Part shown: in pieces, positions 20,964 through 30,700 of the stretch | Layout of the letters: each line of letters starts with the position of its first letter | How positions within the stretch are numbered: the first letter of the stretch is position 1 | The notes under the pieces: model-generated | What the model saw: only the letters and a program-made list of their open reading frames with translations | Told to the model about the DNA's origin: nothing | Databases searched by the model: none | Origin: Flavobacteriales bacterium | GTDB taxonomy: Bacteria > Bacteroidota > Bacteroidia > Flavobacteriales_D > Crocinitomicaceae | Reading direction: 5' to 3' | DNA length: 64,000 nucleotides | NCBI GenBank assembly: GCA_947460825.1 | Contig: CANHHA010000010.1 | Span: 1-64,000 of the forward strand | Translations under genes and position numbers: made by a program

Positions 20964-21515
20964 TTAAACCTCTTTTTCAACTTGCATATAGCTCAGCTCT
21001 AGCAAGTTCTTTCTACCAAATATTTTAACCATTACTTTTAACTTCTTCTTCTCTTCATTGATTTCATCAACCACACCACTGAAATTATTGAATGGACCAT
21101 CTATTACCTTAACGTTTTCTCCAGTTACGAACGGAATTCTTACTTCCTCTTGGTTCTCGGCTAATTCATCTACTTTACCAAGGATTCGGTTCACTTCTGA
21201 TAGGCGCATTGGAACAGGTTCCCCGCCTTTAACAGCACCTAAGAAACCAATCACATTAGGAATTCCTTTAATGATGTGCGGAACTTCACCAACCAAGGAA
21301 GCCTCGATTAGCACGTATCCAGGTAAGTAAGCTTTTTCTTTGTTTACTTTTTTTCCGTTACGGATTTGAAATACCTTTTCCGTTGGGATCAATACTTGGG
21401 CTACGAAATCATTCAATTTATGACGTGAAATCTCCAACTCAAGAAGTTCCTTTACCTTCTTCTCTTTTCCGCTTACTGCGCGAACCACGTACCATCTTTT
21501 GGAAATGTCTGACAT
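20964..21515 (-). CDS. nusG: Transcription termination/antitermination factor NusG
   Basis: A 183-residue protein that binds RNA polymerase and couples it to Rho or the ribosome. The N-terminal NGN domain opens RWYVVRAVSGKEKKVKELLE and has YLPGYVLIEA. The C-terminal KOW domain has PFVTGENVKVIDGPFNNF. It follows secE after 16 bases, as in most bacteria. Confidence 0.98.
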   Translation of the reverse strand: MSDISKRWYVVRAVSGKEKKVKELLELEISRHKLNDFVAQVLIPTEKVFQIRNGKKVNKEKAYLPGYVLIEASLVGEVPHIIKGIPNVIGFLGAVKGGEPVPMRLSEVNRILGKVDELAENQEEVRIPFVTGENVKVIDGPFNNFSGVVDEINEEKKKLKVMVKIFGRKNLLELSYMQVEKEV

Positions 21516-21531
21516 TTATACCGTCGATTAA

Positions 21532-21747
21532 TTAATAGATAAAACCTAGTAAACCGCGCCATGCATCTCCGGGCTTCCCCGCGATACCGAAAGCGAAATC
21601 CATTCCGAAAATTACCACTGAAAAAAGAATCACCGAAATAAGTACAATGATTGTATTGTTTTGAAGTTCCTTCCACGTGGGCCAAGTTACGTTATGGACC
21701 ATCTCGGTATAGGTTTCATTAAAATAGGTTCTAACTTTTTGAAACAC
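21532..21747 (-). CDS. secE: Preprotein translocase subunit SecE
   Basis: A short membrane subunit of the SecYEG channel, 71 residues from the chosen start. It has the conserved amphipathic segment with NVTWPTWKEL and one membrane helix (IIVLISVILFSVVIFGMDFA). No ATG lies upstream of the conserved part. I chose GTG at 21747, which gives the usual distance to NVTWP; another in-frame GTG at 21768 falls inside the tRNA-Trp gene and is unlikely. Confidence 0.9.
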   Translation of the reverse strand: MFQKVRTYFNETYTEMVHNVTWPTWKELQNNTIIVLISVILFSVVIFGMDFAFGIAGKPGDAWRGLLGFIY

Positions 21748-21765
21748 AGTGTTTAAATTTATTTG

Positions 21766-21838
21766 CACGGGCGGTAGGATTCGAACCCACGACCAATGGT
21801 TTTGGAGACCACTACTCTACCAGCTGAGCTACACCCGT
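21766..21838 (-). tRNA. tRNA-Trp (CCA anticodon)
   Basis: A 73-base cloverleaf: acceptor ACGGGTG/CGCCCGT, D stem GCTC/GAGT, anticodon stem GTGGT/ACCAT with loop CTCCAAA, and T stem GTGGG/CCTAC. The 3' CCA is not encoded. Its 5' end is only a few bases after the tuf terminator hairpin. Confidence 0.97.
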
Positions 21839-21840
21839 TT

Positions 21841-21870
21841 AAAAAGGGGAGTAGAATCCACTCCCCTTTT
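21841..21870 (-). terminator. tuf terminator abutting tRNA-Trp
   Basis: An 11-bp perfect stem (21842-21852 with 21860-21870) with a 7-base loop, followed on the minus strand by five Ts. The T-run ends only a few bases before the first base of tRNA-Trp. Transcription of tRNA-Trp and secE must come from readthrough, a hidden promoter, or processing at this hairpin. Confidence 0.85.
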
Positions 21871-21893
21871 AAACATATTAATAACTCAAATTA

Positions 21894-23081
21894 TTATCCA
21901 ATGATCTCAGTTACCTGACCCGCACCTACGGTACGACCTCCTTCACGAATCGCAAATCGAAGACCTTTATCCATAGCTACTGGTACTATTAACTTCACAT
22001 TAATTGATACGTTGTCTCCTGGCATTACCATTTCACGACCGTCTGTAAGGCTAATTTCACCGGTTACATCCGTTGTACGGAAATAGAACTGAGGACGATA
22101 TTTGTTATGGAACGGCGTGTGACGACCACCTTCTTCTTTTTTCAATACATAGATTTCAGCTTTGAAATCTTGGTGCGGTTTAGTTGAACCTGGCTTACAG
22201 ATTACCATTCCACGCTTGATTTGAGATTTCTCAATACCGCGTAATAATAAACCTACGTTGTCCCCTGCTTCACCACGGTCAAGTATTTTACGGAACATCT
22301 CAACACCTGTTACGGTAGAAGTAAGTTTCGTATCACCCATTCCAAGAATATCTACAGACTCTCCAGAGTTAATTACACCTGTTTCTATACGACCTGTTGC
22401 TACGGTTCCACGACCTGTGATTGTAAACACGTCTTCAATTGGCATCAAAAATGCTTTATCTACCTCACGTGGAGGCAATTGAATGTAAGAATCAACAGCA
22501 TCCATTAATGCTTCTACAGTAGCAACCCACTTCGCTTCTCCGTTCAATGCACCTAGTGCAGAACCTTGAATTACTGGAGCGTTGTCACCATCATACTTGT
22601 AGAAAGAAAGTAGCTCACGGATTTCCATTTCAACCAATTCAAGAAGCTCTTCATCATCCACCATATCCACTTTGTTCATGAATACAACCATTGCAGGAAC
22701 ACCTACCTGACGACCAAGAAGGATGTGCTCACGTGTTTGAGGCATCGGACCATCTGTTGCAGCAACCACAAGGATTGCGCCGTCCATCTGAGCAGCACCT
22801 GTTACCATGTTCTTCACGTAATCGGCGTGACCTGGACAGTCAACGTGCGCGTAATGTCGGGCAATAGTTTCATACTCAATGTGAGAGGTATTAATGGTAA
22901 TCCCTCTTTCTTTCTCTTCTGGAGCGTTATCAATTGAAGAGAAGTCTCGCATTTTCGCAAGACCTTTTGACGCCAATACGCTGGAAATTGCAGCAGTAAG
23001 CGTAGTTTTACCGTGGTCAACGTGTCCAATAGTTCCAATGTTCACGTGCGGTTTCGAACGATCGAAATTTTCCTTAGCCAT
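21894..23081 (-). CDS. tuf: Translation elongation factor Tu
   Basis: A 395-residue GTPase that carries aminoacyl-tRNA to the ribosome. The P-loop GHVDHGKT (19-26), switch I with the RGITIN motif, DCPGH and the NKVD guanine motif are intact, and the beta-barrel domains 2 and 3 follow, ending GQVTEIIG. It sits between tRNA-Thr(GGT) and tRNA-Trp. This tRNA-tuf-tRNA-secE order is typical of Bacteroidota. Confidence 0.99.
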   Translation of the reverse strand: MAKENFDRSKPHVNIGTIGHVDHGKTTLTAAISSVLASKGLAKMRDFSSIDNAPEEKERGITINTSHIEYETIARHYAHVDCPGHADYVKNMVTGAAQMDGAILVVAATDGPMPQTREHILLGRQVGVPAMVVFMNKVDMVDDEELLELVEMEIRELLSFYKYDGDNAPVIQGSALGALNGEAKWVATVEALMDAVDSYIQLPPREVDKAFLMPIEDVFTITGRGTVATGRIETGVINSGESVDILGMGDTKLTSTVTGVEMFRKILDRGEAGDNVGLLLRGIEKSQIKRGMVICKPGSTKPHQDFKAEIYVLKKEEGGRHTPFHNKYRPQFYFRTTDVTGEISLTDGREMVMPGDNVSINVKLIVPVAMDKGLRFAIREGGRTVGAGQVTEIIG

Positions 23082-23121
23082 TTTACTTTATTTATTACTA
23101 GTTAATACTCTGTTTTTAACA

Positions 23122-23137
23122 TGATTCCTAGGAATCA
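23122..23137. repeat. 16-base perfect palindrome between tRNA-Thr(GGT) and tuf
   Basis: TGATTCCTAGGAATCA is its own reverse complement. It lies 40 bases before the tuf start and 15 bases after tRNA-Thr. No T-run follows, so it is not a usual terminator. It could be an operator or an RNA processing hairpin. Confidence 0.6.
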
Positions 23138-23151
23138 ATTCTTTTTCATTG

Positions 23152-23223
23152 AGCCAATGACGAGATTTGAACTCGTGACCTCTTCCTTACCAAGGAAGCG
23201 CTCTACCCCTGAGCTACACCGGC
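23152..23223 (-). tRNA. tRNA-Thr (GGT anticodon)
   Basis: A 72-base cloverleaf with acceptor GCCGGTG/CATTGGC (two G-T pairs), D stem GCTC/GAGC, anticodon stem CTTCC/GGAAG with loop TTGGTAA, and T stem ACGAG/CTCGT. CCA is not encoded. Last of four tRNAs before tuf. Confidence 0.97.
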
Positions 23224-23232
23224 ACGCAGTTG

Positions 23233-23305
23233 AGCGGGAGACGAGGGTCGAACTCGCGACATTCAGCTTGGAAGGCTGACGCTCTACCAACTGAGCTACT
23301 CCCGC
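23233..23305 (-). tRNA. tRNA-Gly (TCC anticodon)
   Basis: A 73-base cloverleaf with acceptor GCGGGAG/CTCCCGC, anticodon stem TCAGC/GCTGA, loop CTTCCAA and T stem GCGAG/CTCGT. CCA is not encoded. Confidence 0.97.
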
Positions 23306-23325
23306 TTATTATTTGCAGTATCTTG

Positions 23326-23408
23326 TGGGGAGAGCAGGATTCGAACCTGCGAAGGTATGAACCAACAGATTTACAGTCTGTCCTCGTTGGCCGCTTGAGT
23401 ATCTCCCC
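23326..23408 (-). tRNA. tRNA-Tyr (GTA anticodon)
   Basis: An 83-base class II tRNA with a long variable arm, acceptor GGGGAGA/TCTCCCC and anticodon loop CTGTAAA. CCA is not encoded. Confidence 0.97.
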
Positions 23409-23418
23409 AACAATTTCG

Positions 23419-23492
23419 AGCCGATGGAGGGATTCGAACCCCCGACCAGCTGATTACAAATCAGCTGCTCTGGCCAACTGAGCTACATCGGC
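23419..23492 (-). tRNA. tRNA-Thr (TGT anticodon)
   Basis: A 74-base cloverleaf with acceptor GCCGATG/CATCGGC, anticodon region GCTGATTTGTAATCAGC and T stem GGGGG/TCCCT-type pairs. First gene of the tRNA-tuf-rpoBC transcription unit. CCA is not encoded. Confidence 0.97.
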
Positions 23493-23542
23493 AATTATTG
23501 GTATTCATGAAAAAAAGAACATTCCCGACAAATTTCGGATTG

Positions 23543-23550
23543 CAAATGTA
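23543..23550 (-). promoter_or_regulatory. -7 element for the tRNA-tuf superoperon
   Basis: TACATTTG on the minus strand matches TAnnTTTG. It lies 50 bases before tRNA-Thr(TGT), so transcripts would begin near 23536 with a leader of about 44 bases. No clear -33 TTG is at the usual distance. Confidence 0.5.
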
Positions 23551-23650
23551 CAAAGCTTTTTTTTATTGAAAAAATTTTTGTTCGTTTTTTTGAGTTTAAT
23601 TCTCATTCAACGGAGTTCGGGTTACGTTTCATACCTTTACCCTGAGAACT

Positions 23651-24769
23651 ATGAAAACAATTGTTGTATGTGTTACTTCTGATTTAGCCACCGACAATCG
23701 GGTTTTACGGCATTGCGAACTCATGCACGAGATGGGTTTAAAGGTACTTGTTTTGGGCAGGAAACTACCTTCAAGCCCGGTGATGCCTATATTGCCCTAT
23801 GACAGCTACAGGGTCAAGCTCCCTTTTTCACAAGGACCTTTATTTTACCTCAGCTTTCAAGTTTGGCTTTTTTTCTTCTTACTTTTTAAAAAAGCAGACA
23901 TCATTTGGGCCAACGATCTAGATACGGTGCTTCCGTGTATTATGGTTTGTAAAATACGGCGCCTATTCTTCACCGTTGATGCCCACGAGCTCTTTACCGA
24001 AGTCCCGGAACTGCGGAACGCTCCGATCAAGAGGTCTATTTGGGGAATTATTGAAAAACATCTTGCCGTAAAAGCAGATCTATTCATTACGGTAAACCAC
24101 TCTTTGGCTGGCTACTTCAACCATAAATACGGAATCAATCCAAGCGTCATTCGAAATGTACCCAAACGAATCAACCTTACTTCAGCGCATACAAAGATGT
24201 CTTTAGGCATCCCGGAGGGAGACCTCGTAGTTGTGATTCAAGGATCCGGCATAAATAAAGGAAGAGGGCTAGAGGAAACGATCAAAGCCATTAGTCTACT
24301 GAGCGGTGTAAGCTTATTGATTATTGGCGGAGGCAATGCCATCGAAGACGCGAAACAACAATCAGTAGCGCTTGGAATCGAAGCAAAGGTTCATTTCATT
24401 AAACGTATTCCTTATCATGAAATGATGCGATATACTCAACTCGCATCGATTGGCCTTGCCTATGATGCAGACCCATGTTTGAATTTTCACTTGGCACTGC
24501 CCAATAAAATATTTGATTATTTCCACGCTGGAATTGCGGTAATTAGCGGGCCTCAGCCAGAAATATCAGGCTTGGTATCCACCTATGAATGTGGGTATAT
24601 AATGAAGCAAATTACGCCAGAATCAATTCAGTGGGCGATCGCTTTCTATCAAAAACATCCAGCATTACTTGCCACGCATCAACGGAATTCAAAAAAAGCA
24701 TCTGAAATAGAACATTGGGATCATGAGAAAGCGGCATTAGCATCTATACTCAGTCCGTTAATCGATTAA
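23651..24769 (+). CDS. Glycosyltransferase, GT4-like
   Basis: A 372-residue GT-B fold glycosyltransferase. The N-terminal acceptor half opens KTIVVCVTSDLATDNRVLRH, a common start in surface-polysaccharide GT4 enzymes, and includes a hydrophobic stretch (about 65-80). The donor half has VVIQGSGINKGRGLEETIKA and a nucleotide-sugar region NKIFDYFHAGIAVIS. It stands alone on the plus strand. Its last 20 bases overlap tail-to-tail with the GT2 gene on the other strand. The sugar and acceptor cannot be told from sequence. Confidence 0.88.
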   Translation: MKTIVVCVTSDLATDNRVLRHCELMHEMGLKVLVLGRKLPSSPVMPILPYDSYRVKLPFSQGPLFYLSFQVWLFFFLLFKKADIIWANDLDTVLPCIMVCKIRRLFFTVDAHELFTEVPELRNAPIKRSIWGIIEKHLAVKADLFITVNHSLAGYFNHKYGINPSVIRNVPKRINLTSAHTKMSLGIPEGDLVVVIQGSGINKGRGLEETIKAISLLSGVSLLIIGGGNAIEDAKQQSVALGIEAKVHFIKRIPYHEMMRYTQLASIGLAYDADPCLNFHLALPNKIFDYFHAGIAVISGPQPEISGLVSTYECGYIMKQITPESIQWAIAFYQKHPALLATHQRNSKKASEIEHWDHEKAALASILSPLID

Positions 24770-25652
24770 TGCGATCGAGCATACACAGTTTATATACATC
24801 AAATAAGGGGATTATTCCAATGGCTTTGCCTGCTTTTAAACGGTTTACTAACGTTGGCATGGCTAAATAAGATACCATTCTCAACAGCCACAATTGTTTG
24901 AATCGTTTTAAGGCACGGTGAACCCGAAGTACCCTAACCTGTGCGATAAATGCATCGGGATTTGAGGCGTACTGAATACAGCGCTTGAGATTTCGAATGG
25001 CCTCCTCTGTCTTCCTCAAGAACACTTCATTCGAATCCAACACTGCGTTTTTTACAGGGTTATTTATGTGATGAGTTTGAAACCCCAAAAGACCCAACTC
25101 GACACCAAATAAGGTGTCTTCATGTCCGTATCCCCTGAGCCCTTCATTAAACGATAACTTTTGGAATATTGATTTCCGAAGGAGCACATTGTTTGTTTTG
25201 AATCCCGAGCCACCTTTGGACCGTTCCTCTACGCTTTTACTTTCCCTAGTGTTACTGACTTTCCACCGTAAAAACTGATTAGCTGGAGGTGGGTCCTCTT
25301 GATACACACTGCCCCCATAACCAACGCTTATTGAATCGTTTTCAGCCAGTTCCAGCCACTTGGCAACAAAATCGGGCGCTACGAGTTCTGAATCACCATC
25401 CAAGAATAGGATAAGGTCTCCTTTCGCTTCGTGAACCAATCGATTTCGAGTTGCTGCACGACCTAGGTTGTGGTCATTTCTAAGTAACCTGAATCCTGAG
25501 AACAAGGGCATGGTGGTCATGACTGGTGATGGTGAACAATCATCACAGACCAAAACCTCGACGGAATTCGGAAGTAATTCAAGCTGACCTTGCAAGGCAA
25601 GCACTAAGGCATCTACATTACAGTGATAGGCTGGAATGCAAATGCTCAGCAT
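24750..25652 (-). CDS. Glycosyltransferase family 2
   Basis: A 300-residue GT-A fold enzyme. It shows the nucleotide-binding LSICIPAYHCN start, CDDCSP, GRAATRNRLV, and the metal-binding LILFLDGDSELV (DxD equivalent). A galactosyltransferase-like GYGHEDTLFGVEL block near residue 170 has the expected ED motif. A basic, helical C-terminus follows. It is the last gene of the six-gene H-NOX operon and starts on the stop of the DUF3467 gene (TAATG). Its link to nitric oxide signalling is only positional. Confidence 0.9.
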   Translation of the reverse strand: MLSICIPAYHCNVDALVLALQGQLELLPNSVEVLVCDDCSPSPVMTTMPLFSGFRLLRNDHNLGRAATRNRLVHEAKGDLILFLDGDSELVAPDFVAKWLELAENDSISVGYGGSVYQEDPPPANQFLRWKVSNTRESKSVEERSKGGSGFKTNNVLLRKSIFQKLSFNEGLRGYGHEDTLFGVELGLLGFQTHHINNPVKNAVLDSNEVFLRKTEEAIRNLKRCIQYASNPDAFIAQVRVLRVHRALKRFKQLWLLRMVSYLAMPTLVNRLKAGKAIGIIPLFDVYKLCMLDRINRLTD

Positions 25653-25957
25653 TATGCCATAGTATTCGGCGTACCAAAGTGCATCGGGGGCATTCCTGCA
25701 TGAGGCTCCTCAATTACACCAAAATTCTGCTCGTATTTTTCAATATTATCTGCCAATGCATGCAAAAATCGTTTTGCATTTTGGGGAGTCATTAGCACCC
25801 TGGATCGCACTTTTCCTTTGGGCATTCCCGGCATCATTTGAATAAAATCACAAACGACTTCTGCATTAGAATGCGTGATGACAGCAAGGTTGGAATAGAT
25901 ACCCAAAGCAATCTCTTCGGATAATTCAATATTCATTTGATTTTCTTGTTGATCCAT
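25652..25957 (-). CDS. DUF3467 family protein
   Basis: A 101-residue cytoplasmic protein of the DUF3467 family. It has the family pattern of an N-terminal YSNLAVITHSNAEVVCDF strand pair, a basic KGKVRSRVLMTPQNAKRF middle and a helical ALADNIEKYEQNFG end. No enzyme function is known. It lies three bases after the saccharopine dehydrogenase-like gene and overlaps the GT2 start by one base. Confidence 0.85.
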   Translation of the reverse strand: MDQQENQMNIELSEEIALGIYSNLAVITHSNAEVVCDFIQMMPGMPKGKVRSRVLMTPQNAKRFLHALADNIEKYEQNFGVIEEPHAGMPPMHFGTPNTMA

Positions 25958-25960
25958 GGC

Positions 25961-27298
25961 TTAGTTTATTTCTGTTATTGTATCGGTAAATTTAATTCCA
26001 AATTCTTCCAATTCCTTCAGTACAGGCAAATATATTTCCTTTTGGACAGGAATATGAACCCCTGGATTTGAATAGCCATTTAAGATGAGTTTAGCGATAA
26101 TACCAATGGGAATGCCCACTGTATTAGACATTGCCGTAAACACATTGTCCTCTCCCAGTGCTACCATAGATGAAGTAATTTTAGTGCGCCCCTTTGCATC
26201 TTCAAATTCAAACTCATGCAACATGACCAACATATCTTTATCCGTTGGCTTTAGCACCCACGCTTTTTCAAGGAGGGCATGCAGCAGCACCGCGGGACTC
26301 GCATCTTCTTGAAACAGCAATACATCCCCTTTAAAGCAGCCGATTTCTTGAAACAGCTCAAAAAGATGCGCACGCTCTGGACGTAAGAATTTTTTAAATT
26401 TAACTTCTACACTATCCACGAGGTGATAAGGTAAAAAAGCATTCATTAATTGCCTTGGGCTTAGCAAGCTGCTGTTTTCTAGCACATAACTATCATCGGT
26501 AAGGCCAAGTTCAATTAACACATCCCACCCCTGACAAAAATCCGGTTTCCTCAGGGTCCCGCGATAAATGGTTTCCACCTCATCGATGTTGTAAATGTCA
26601 ATATACTTTAGGGAATCTCTGTTTGCATAACCATCAAATGATCCGTATCCATCAATAATAAATCGTTCCGTTCTTTTGAATAACTGAGAATATGGAATGT
26701 ACTTGAGTTCTTTGTTTTGACGAAATGCGGCAATCCCACCTTGTCCAGCAACAATAACATTTCTTGGATTCCAAGTAAACTTGTAATGCCATGAATTATC
26801 GTCAGATTCTGGGGCAATGAGACCCCCACAAAAGGATTTAAACACTTTTAAGGTTGCGCCCTCTTCGCGTTTTTCATCCATAATCTTCATGGCACTCATG
26901 TGGTCTATTCCCGGGTCTACTCCAGTTTCATTCAGAATGGTAACACCTTTGAGCACGGCCTCTTCGTGCAATTGTTTCATGGCTGGAGAAACATAACTTG
27001 GTGTTATTAAATCCGTTCTCAAATCTATGCAATCCCTAGCCACCTCTAGATGGAATTTAGCCGGAAGCATGGATATCACTAAGTCAACGTGAGCAATAAC
27101 TGCGCGACGCTCCTCGGCAACACTGGCATCCAGTTGAATTAAATGAACACGCTGATTATCACTATATTTAGAACGCAACGGCTCAATGTTCGAATTTCCG
27201 ATTTTAAGCAACCAATCTTCAGAGATTAGACGTTCAGAAAGATAGCGAAGTAAGGAAGAAGCCGACAAGCCTGCCCCTAATACCAATATCGTTTTCAT
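25961..27298 (-). CDS. Saccharopine dehydrogenase-like oxidoreductase
   Basis: A 445-residue NAD(P)-dependent enzyme of the saccharopine reductase family, which interconverts saccharopine with aminoadipate semialdehyde and glutamate in lysine metabolism. The Rossmann start is ILVLGAGLSASSLL. Family blocks include ISMLPAKFH, NETGVDPGIDHMSA, SFCGGLIAPE and YRGTLRKPDFCQGW. It lies five bases after the response regulator and three before DUF3467, so it is cotranscribed with the H-NOX two-component system. A role in lysine catabolism is probable from family membership. The second lysine-degradation partner is not in view. Confidence 0.88.
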   Translation of the reverse strand: MKTILVLGAGLSASSLLRYLSERLISEDWLLKIGNSNIEPLRSKYSDNQRVHLIQLDASVAEERRAVIAHVDLVISMLPAKFHLEVARDCIDLRTDLITPSYVSPAMKQLHEEAVLKGVTILNETGVDPGIDHMSAMKIMDEKREEGATLKVFKSFCGGLIAPESDDNSWHYKFTWNPRNVIVAGQGGIAAFRQNKELKYIPYSQLFKRTERFIIDGYGSFDGYANRDSLKYIDIYNIDEVETIYRGTLRKPDFCQGWDVLIELGLTDDSYVLENSSLLSPRQLMNAFLPYHLVDSVEVKFKKFLRPERAHLFELFQEIGCFKGDVLLFQEDASPAVLLHALLEKAWVLKPTDKDMLVMLHEFEFEDAKGRTKITSSMVALGEDNVFTAMSNTVGIPIGIIAKLILNGYSNPGVHIPVQKEIYLPVLKELEEFGIKFTDTITEIN

Positions 27299-27303
27299 CG
27301 AAT

Positions 27304-27711
27304 TTATGGAATGTTTTCTATGATTGGGCGAACCGCATTGAAGAGCACTTCTTCATCCCATGGTTTTGAAATAAAAGAGTCGAGTAAGTTATCTTTAACC
27401 AATCCATCTAAAGAAACTGGATTAGCTTGGCCAGAAAGCATGACGCATTTGAGTTCTGGATGTTTTTCTTTTATGGATCGAATAAGCTGTGCACCAGTCA
27501 TTTGTGGCATTTGATAATCCACAATTATAAAGATGATATCTATTTTATCAGCCACCAGCTGATCAATATTAAGTAAGGCTTCAAAAGGGTCTGTAAAATA
27601 CTCGAGCAGGGTACATTTCTGGTCTAAAATCTTACCAAGCTGAAAGCCCAACATCTGCAAAATGAATGGATCATCATCCACACAAACAACCGCATATTTT
27701 ATTTCATCCAT
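27304..27711 (-). CDS. Receiver-domain response regulator without output domain
   Basis: A 135-residue protein that is a receiver domain and nothing more. The acidic pocket is D12-D14, the phosphorylation site is D65 in FIIVDYQMP, the switch serine is in VMLSGQA and the conserved lysine is in SKPW. It lies 12 bases after the large kinase and is the natural phosphate acceptor. Having no DNA-binding or enzymatic output, it probably acts by protein contact or passes phosphate on. Confidence 0.93.
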   Translation of the reverse strand: MDEIKYAVVCVDDDPFILQMLGFQLGKILDQKCTLLEYFTDPFEALLNIDQLVADKIDIIFIIVDYQMPQMTGAQLIRSIKEKHPELKCVMLSGQANPVSLDGLVKDNLLDSFISKPWDEEVLFNAVRPIIENIP

Positions 27712-27723
27712 AGAACAAAGGTA

Positions 27724-30700
27724 TTACATTAATTCAATCTCAACCTCATTTTTTTGTTCGGACTCGTAATTCAAGCGCTTGAACGTAAATGAAAAAGTGG
27801 TCCATTCTTCTGTTGAATCAAGGTTGATTTGTGCCACATGCTCATCCAACACGCTCTTGACAATACTCAAGCCGAGACCCGAGCCGTTTCGCCTAGCTTT
27901 TGTGGTATAAAACTTCTCAAACATATGTTGTTTTACTTCTTCAGAAATTTTAGGTCCATTGTTTGCTATATGCACGGTAACTTCGTCCGATGTAGATTCG
28001 GTGAAAATCTTAATAATCCCTCGCTCTTTATACTGATCCAAGGATTCAATGGCATTTTTAATAATATTGGACCATAATTGAAATAATTTGATGTCGAAGC
28101 CCTCTATGAACAGATTTCGATCTACATCAAAGATTAACTCAACACTTCGTTTAATGTCATAGTTAAAGACGTTGAGCACCGTATTAATATTATCAAATAA
28201 ATTCACAGGACCTTTATCGCTGTTTCGTTGATCCTTAATAAACGAACGAAGGTCTTGCACTACATTGGTAGCCCGGTCTGATGATGTTAAAATGGTTTCT
28301 ATGAAATTCCGAACGATTTGTAAGCTATAAATTAACTCAAGGAATTCGAACGGATTGGTGGAGTGCAACACCTGCTCAATAAACTCTTCTTGGTCAGGCA
28401 ACACCCTAGTCTTAACAAGCATTGCAACATACTTAGCCCTCGCATCCAATGCTATATCGGGGTATTTATCTGCGAGCAACAGATCTAGTGCTTTCATTTC
28501 TTTACGCTGTTGCAAGCCCCCAACAAACAATTCACCTTGACGTTCAATGGATCGATTCAGTGCTACATTAATCTGAGCTTCTGTACATTTCGAAACCACA
28601 TTGCCGAACAAATTATCTAGTGTAAAGCGGATACTTTCTGCGCCGATTTTTATCGCGCCAAGTGGTGTATTTAAATCATGAGCAATCCCTGAGGCTATCT
28701 CTCCAATGGTAACTAACTTCTCTTGATCAGACATAGATTTGGTGAGCTCCAAATTGCGATTCGTTTCCTCTGCAACCCGTCGCTCAAGACCCGCGTTTAT
28801 TTCAAGAATTTCAAGTTGTAATTTTTCTTTGGTTTTTTGCTCCTCTATGGCTGAAATTTTTTGCGACAAGAGGTTTGAAATGGTCATTAACACACGCAGG
28901 TGGAGGTCTGTAAAAAACCCTTTCCGTTCATTTTCTGAATCGATAACTCCCCAGATTTTGCGTCCCAATTTAATGGGAACAGCCACTTCAGAAAGACGTT
29001 TTTCATCGTCTACGATGTACCGCTCATCTATAGAAGTATCTTCAACAAGTAGTGCTTTGCCTGTTTTAGCTACAGCACCCACAATACCTTGCCCAAGGGG
29101 TATTTTCATGGTGTCTTTTAGTACCCTGCGGCGTTTCGTTTTATTGCCCATCGCGGCCACTTGAACCAAGGATTTCTCTTCCAATTTATAAATCACACAG
29201 TCCTCAAAATCCAGTTGAGAAATAACATTCTCAACGATATCCCAGCAAATCTCTTCATACTCGGTTCCGGTTAAAAAGGAATCCGCCAGTACATTAACCG
29301 TTTTCTCTGCTTGAATGATCTTTTGTAGTTCGGCATTTATTTGATTGATGGTCAAATTTGACTCATGAATCGCCTTGATGTTACGTATTCGCTCCTTAAC
29401 ATTCACGAGCATTCGAGACAAAAGCACGAGGAGTACTTTTTCATCGTCATAAAACTTACGATAATCCTTAACTGCATCGAGTCCAACAAAACCAATGCTC
29501 ACCCCATCATGCATAAGCGGAAGCGCGATCAAGGACTTTATATCTTGTTCCAATAAGAGCTCTTTAAACATTCCATCCGGAAGTTTTGTGGTGTTTTCAA
29601 CCTCAACATTCTCACCCTTTGAATGCGTTTCTACCCAAACTGGAACATATTCAAAAGGTATATCTTGTAAGTTATTTATCTCTGGATTTATGTCCTCAGC
29701 CACCCATTCATGGGTGTTTGATGTCGTTTGTTTTTCATGATTATATTCGAACAGATAAACCCGATCTACTTTCATGAACTTCCCAAGTCTTTCAAGGGTA
29801 CTGTTTATTAATTCATCTAGTGCATCTGGATTTATATCAATAAATTCGGTTGCAACCTCCATGATCACGGCTTGGAATTCATTTTTATAGGCAAGAATTC
29901 TTTCCGCCTGCTTGCGCTCAGAGATGTCCCGCGAGGCAGCAATAATATATCCATTACCGTCAATAACTTGATGTCGCACATACACTTCAACATCGATGGT
30001 TTTTCCGGTGACTTGGTTTACATTCACAGACTCCGATGAAAACGAACCTTTTTCTTTAAGAAATTCCAAGTGAGCCTGCCAATCCTTAGGATCCTTAAAT
30101 TGATGGTCAATATCAGACACTTTATACTTCGTAATTTCCTCCATTGGTATACCCAAGCGTTCCGAGGCAGCCTTGTTTATATAGACGAAATTCCCATGGT
30201 CATCTGCCACCTGCACTGCATCGGAGGCGGCATTCAAAAATTGTTCAAGTAGGGTAAGGCGTAAATGAGATTGAGTCACCTCTTCTTCGGCTAATTTTCG
30301 TTGGGTAATATCTATACCGTAACCAACCACATTGCGTTTTTTTGAATTCGGGTTGTAGATCGGGCGCATTCGGCGCATGATGACCTTGCGGTTTCCATTC
30401 GCATCATGCATATCATCCTCCCACTCTACCTCTTTATCTTGTTTTAATACTTCAAGAAACTTAGCCCTTCTAAAATCCGCTCCTGCAGTAGATGTTCCTT
30501 TTAACGCACAATAGTCGTAGTCATCTTTTCCAATCATAAATTCACGAGTCTCAGAACTTTTAATCCCTTGTGGATTCACGAAAAGATAGCGGTGCTCATC
30601 ATCAAATACGGCAATATCCGAAGGAATATTATTTAGGATATATTCGTAGAATTCTTGTTGGTCGTTTAATCTCAGTGCAAGTTCAGTAAGTTCACTTTCC

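Noticed and set aside
23230-23481. 83-residue plus-strand frame across the tRNA block
   Set aside because: It consists of antisense tRNA sequence and cannot be a protein gene.
23493-23542. Possible weak terminator in the tRNA leader (CCGA/TCGG stem and later T-run)
   Set aside because: The stem is only four pairs and the T-run is not directly attached.
26608-26829. 73-residue minus-strand frame inside the saccharopine dehydrogenase-like gene
   Set aside because: Out-of-frame shadow of an enzyme with a complete frame.
29495-29740. 81-residue plus-strand frame opposite the large kinase
   Set aside because: Shadow of the GAF region of the kinase.
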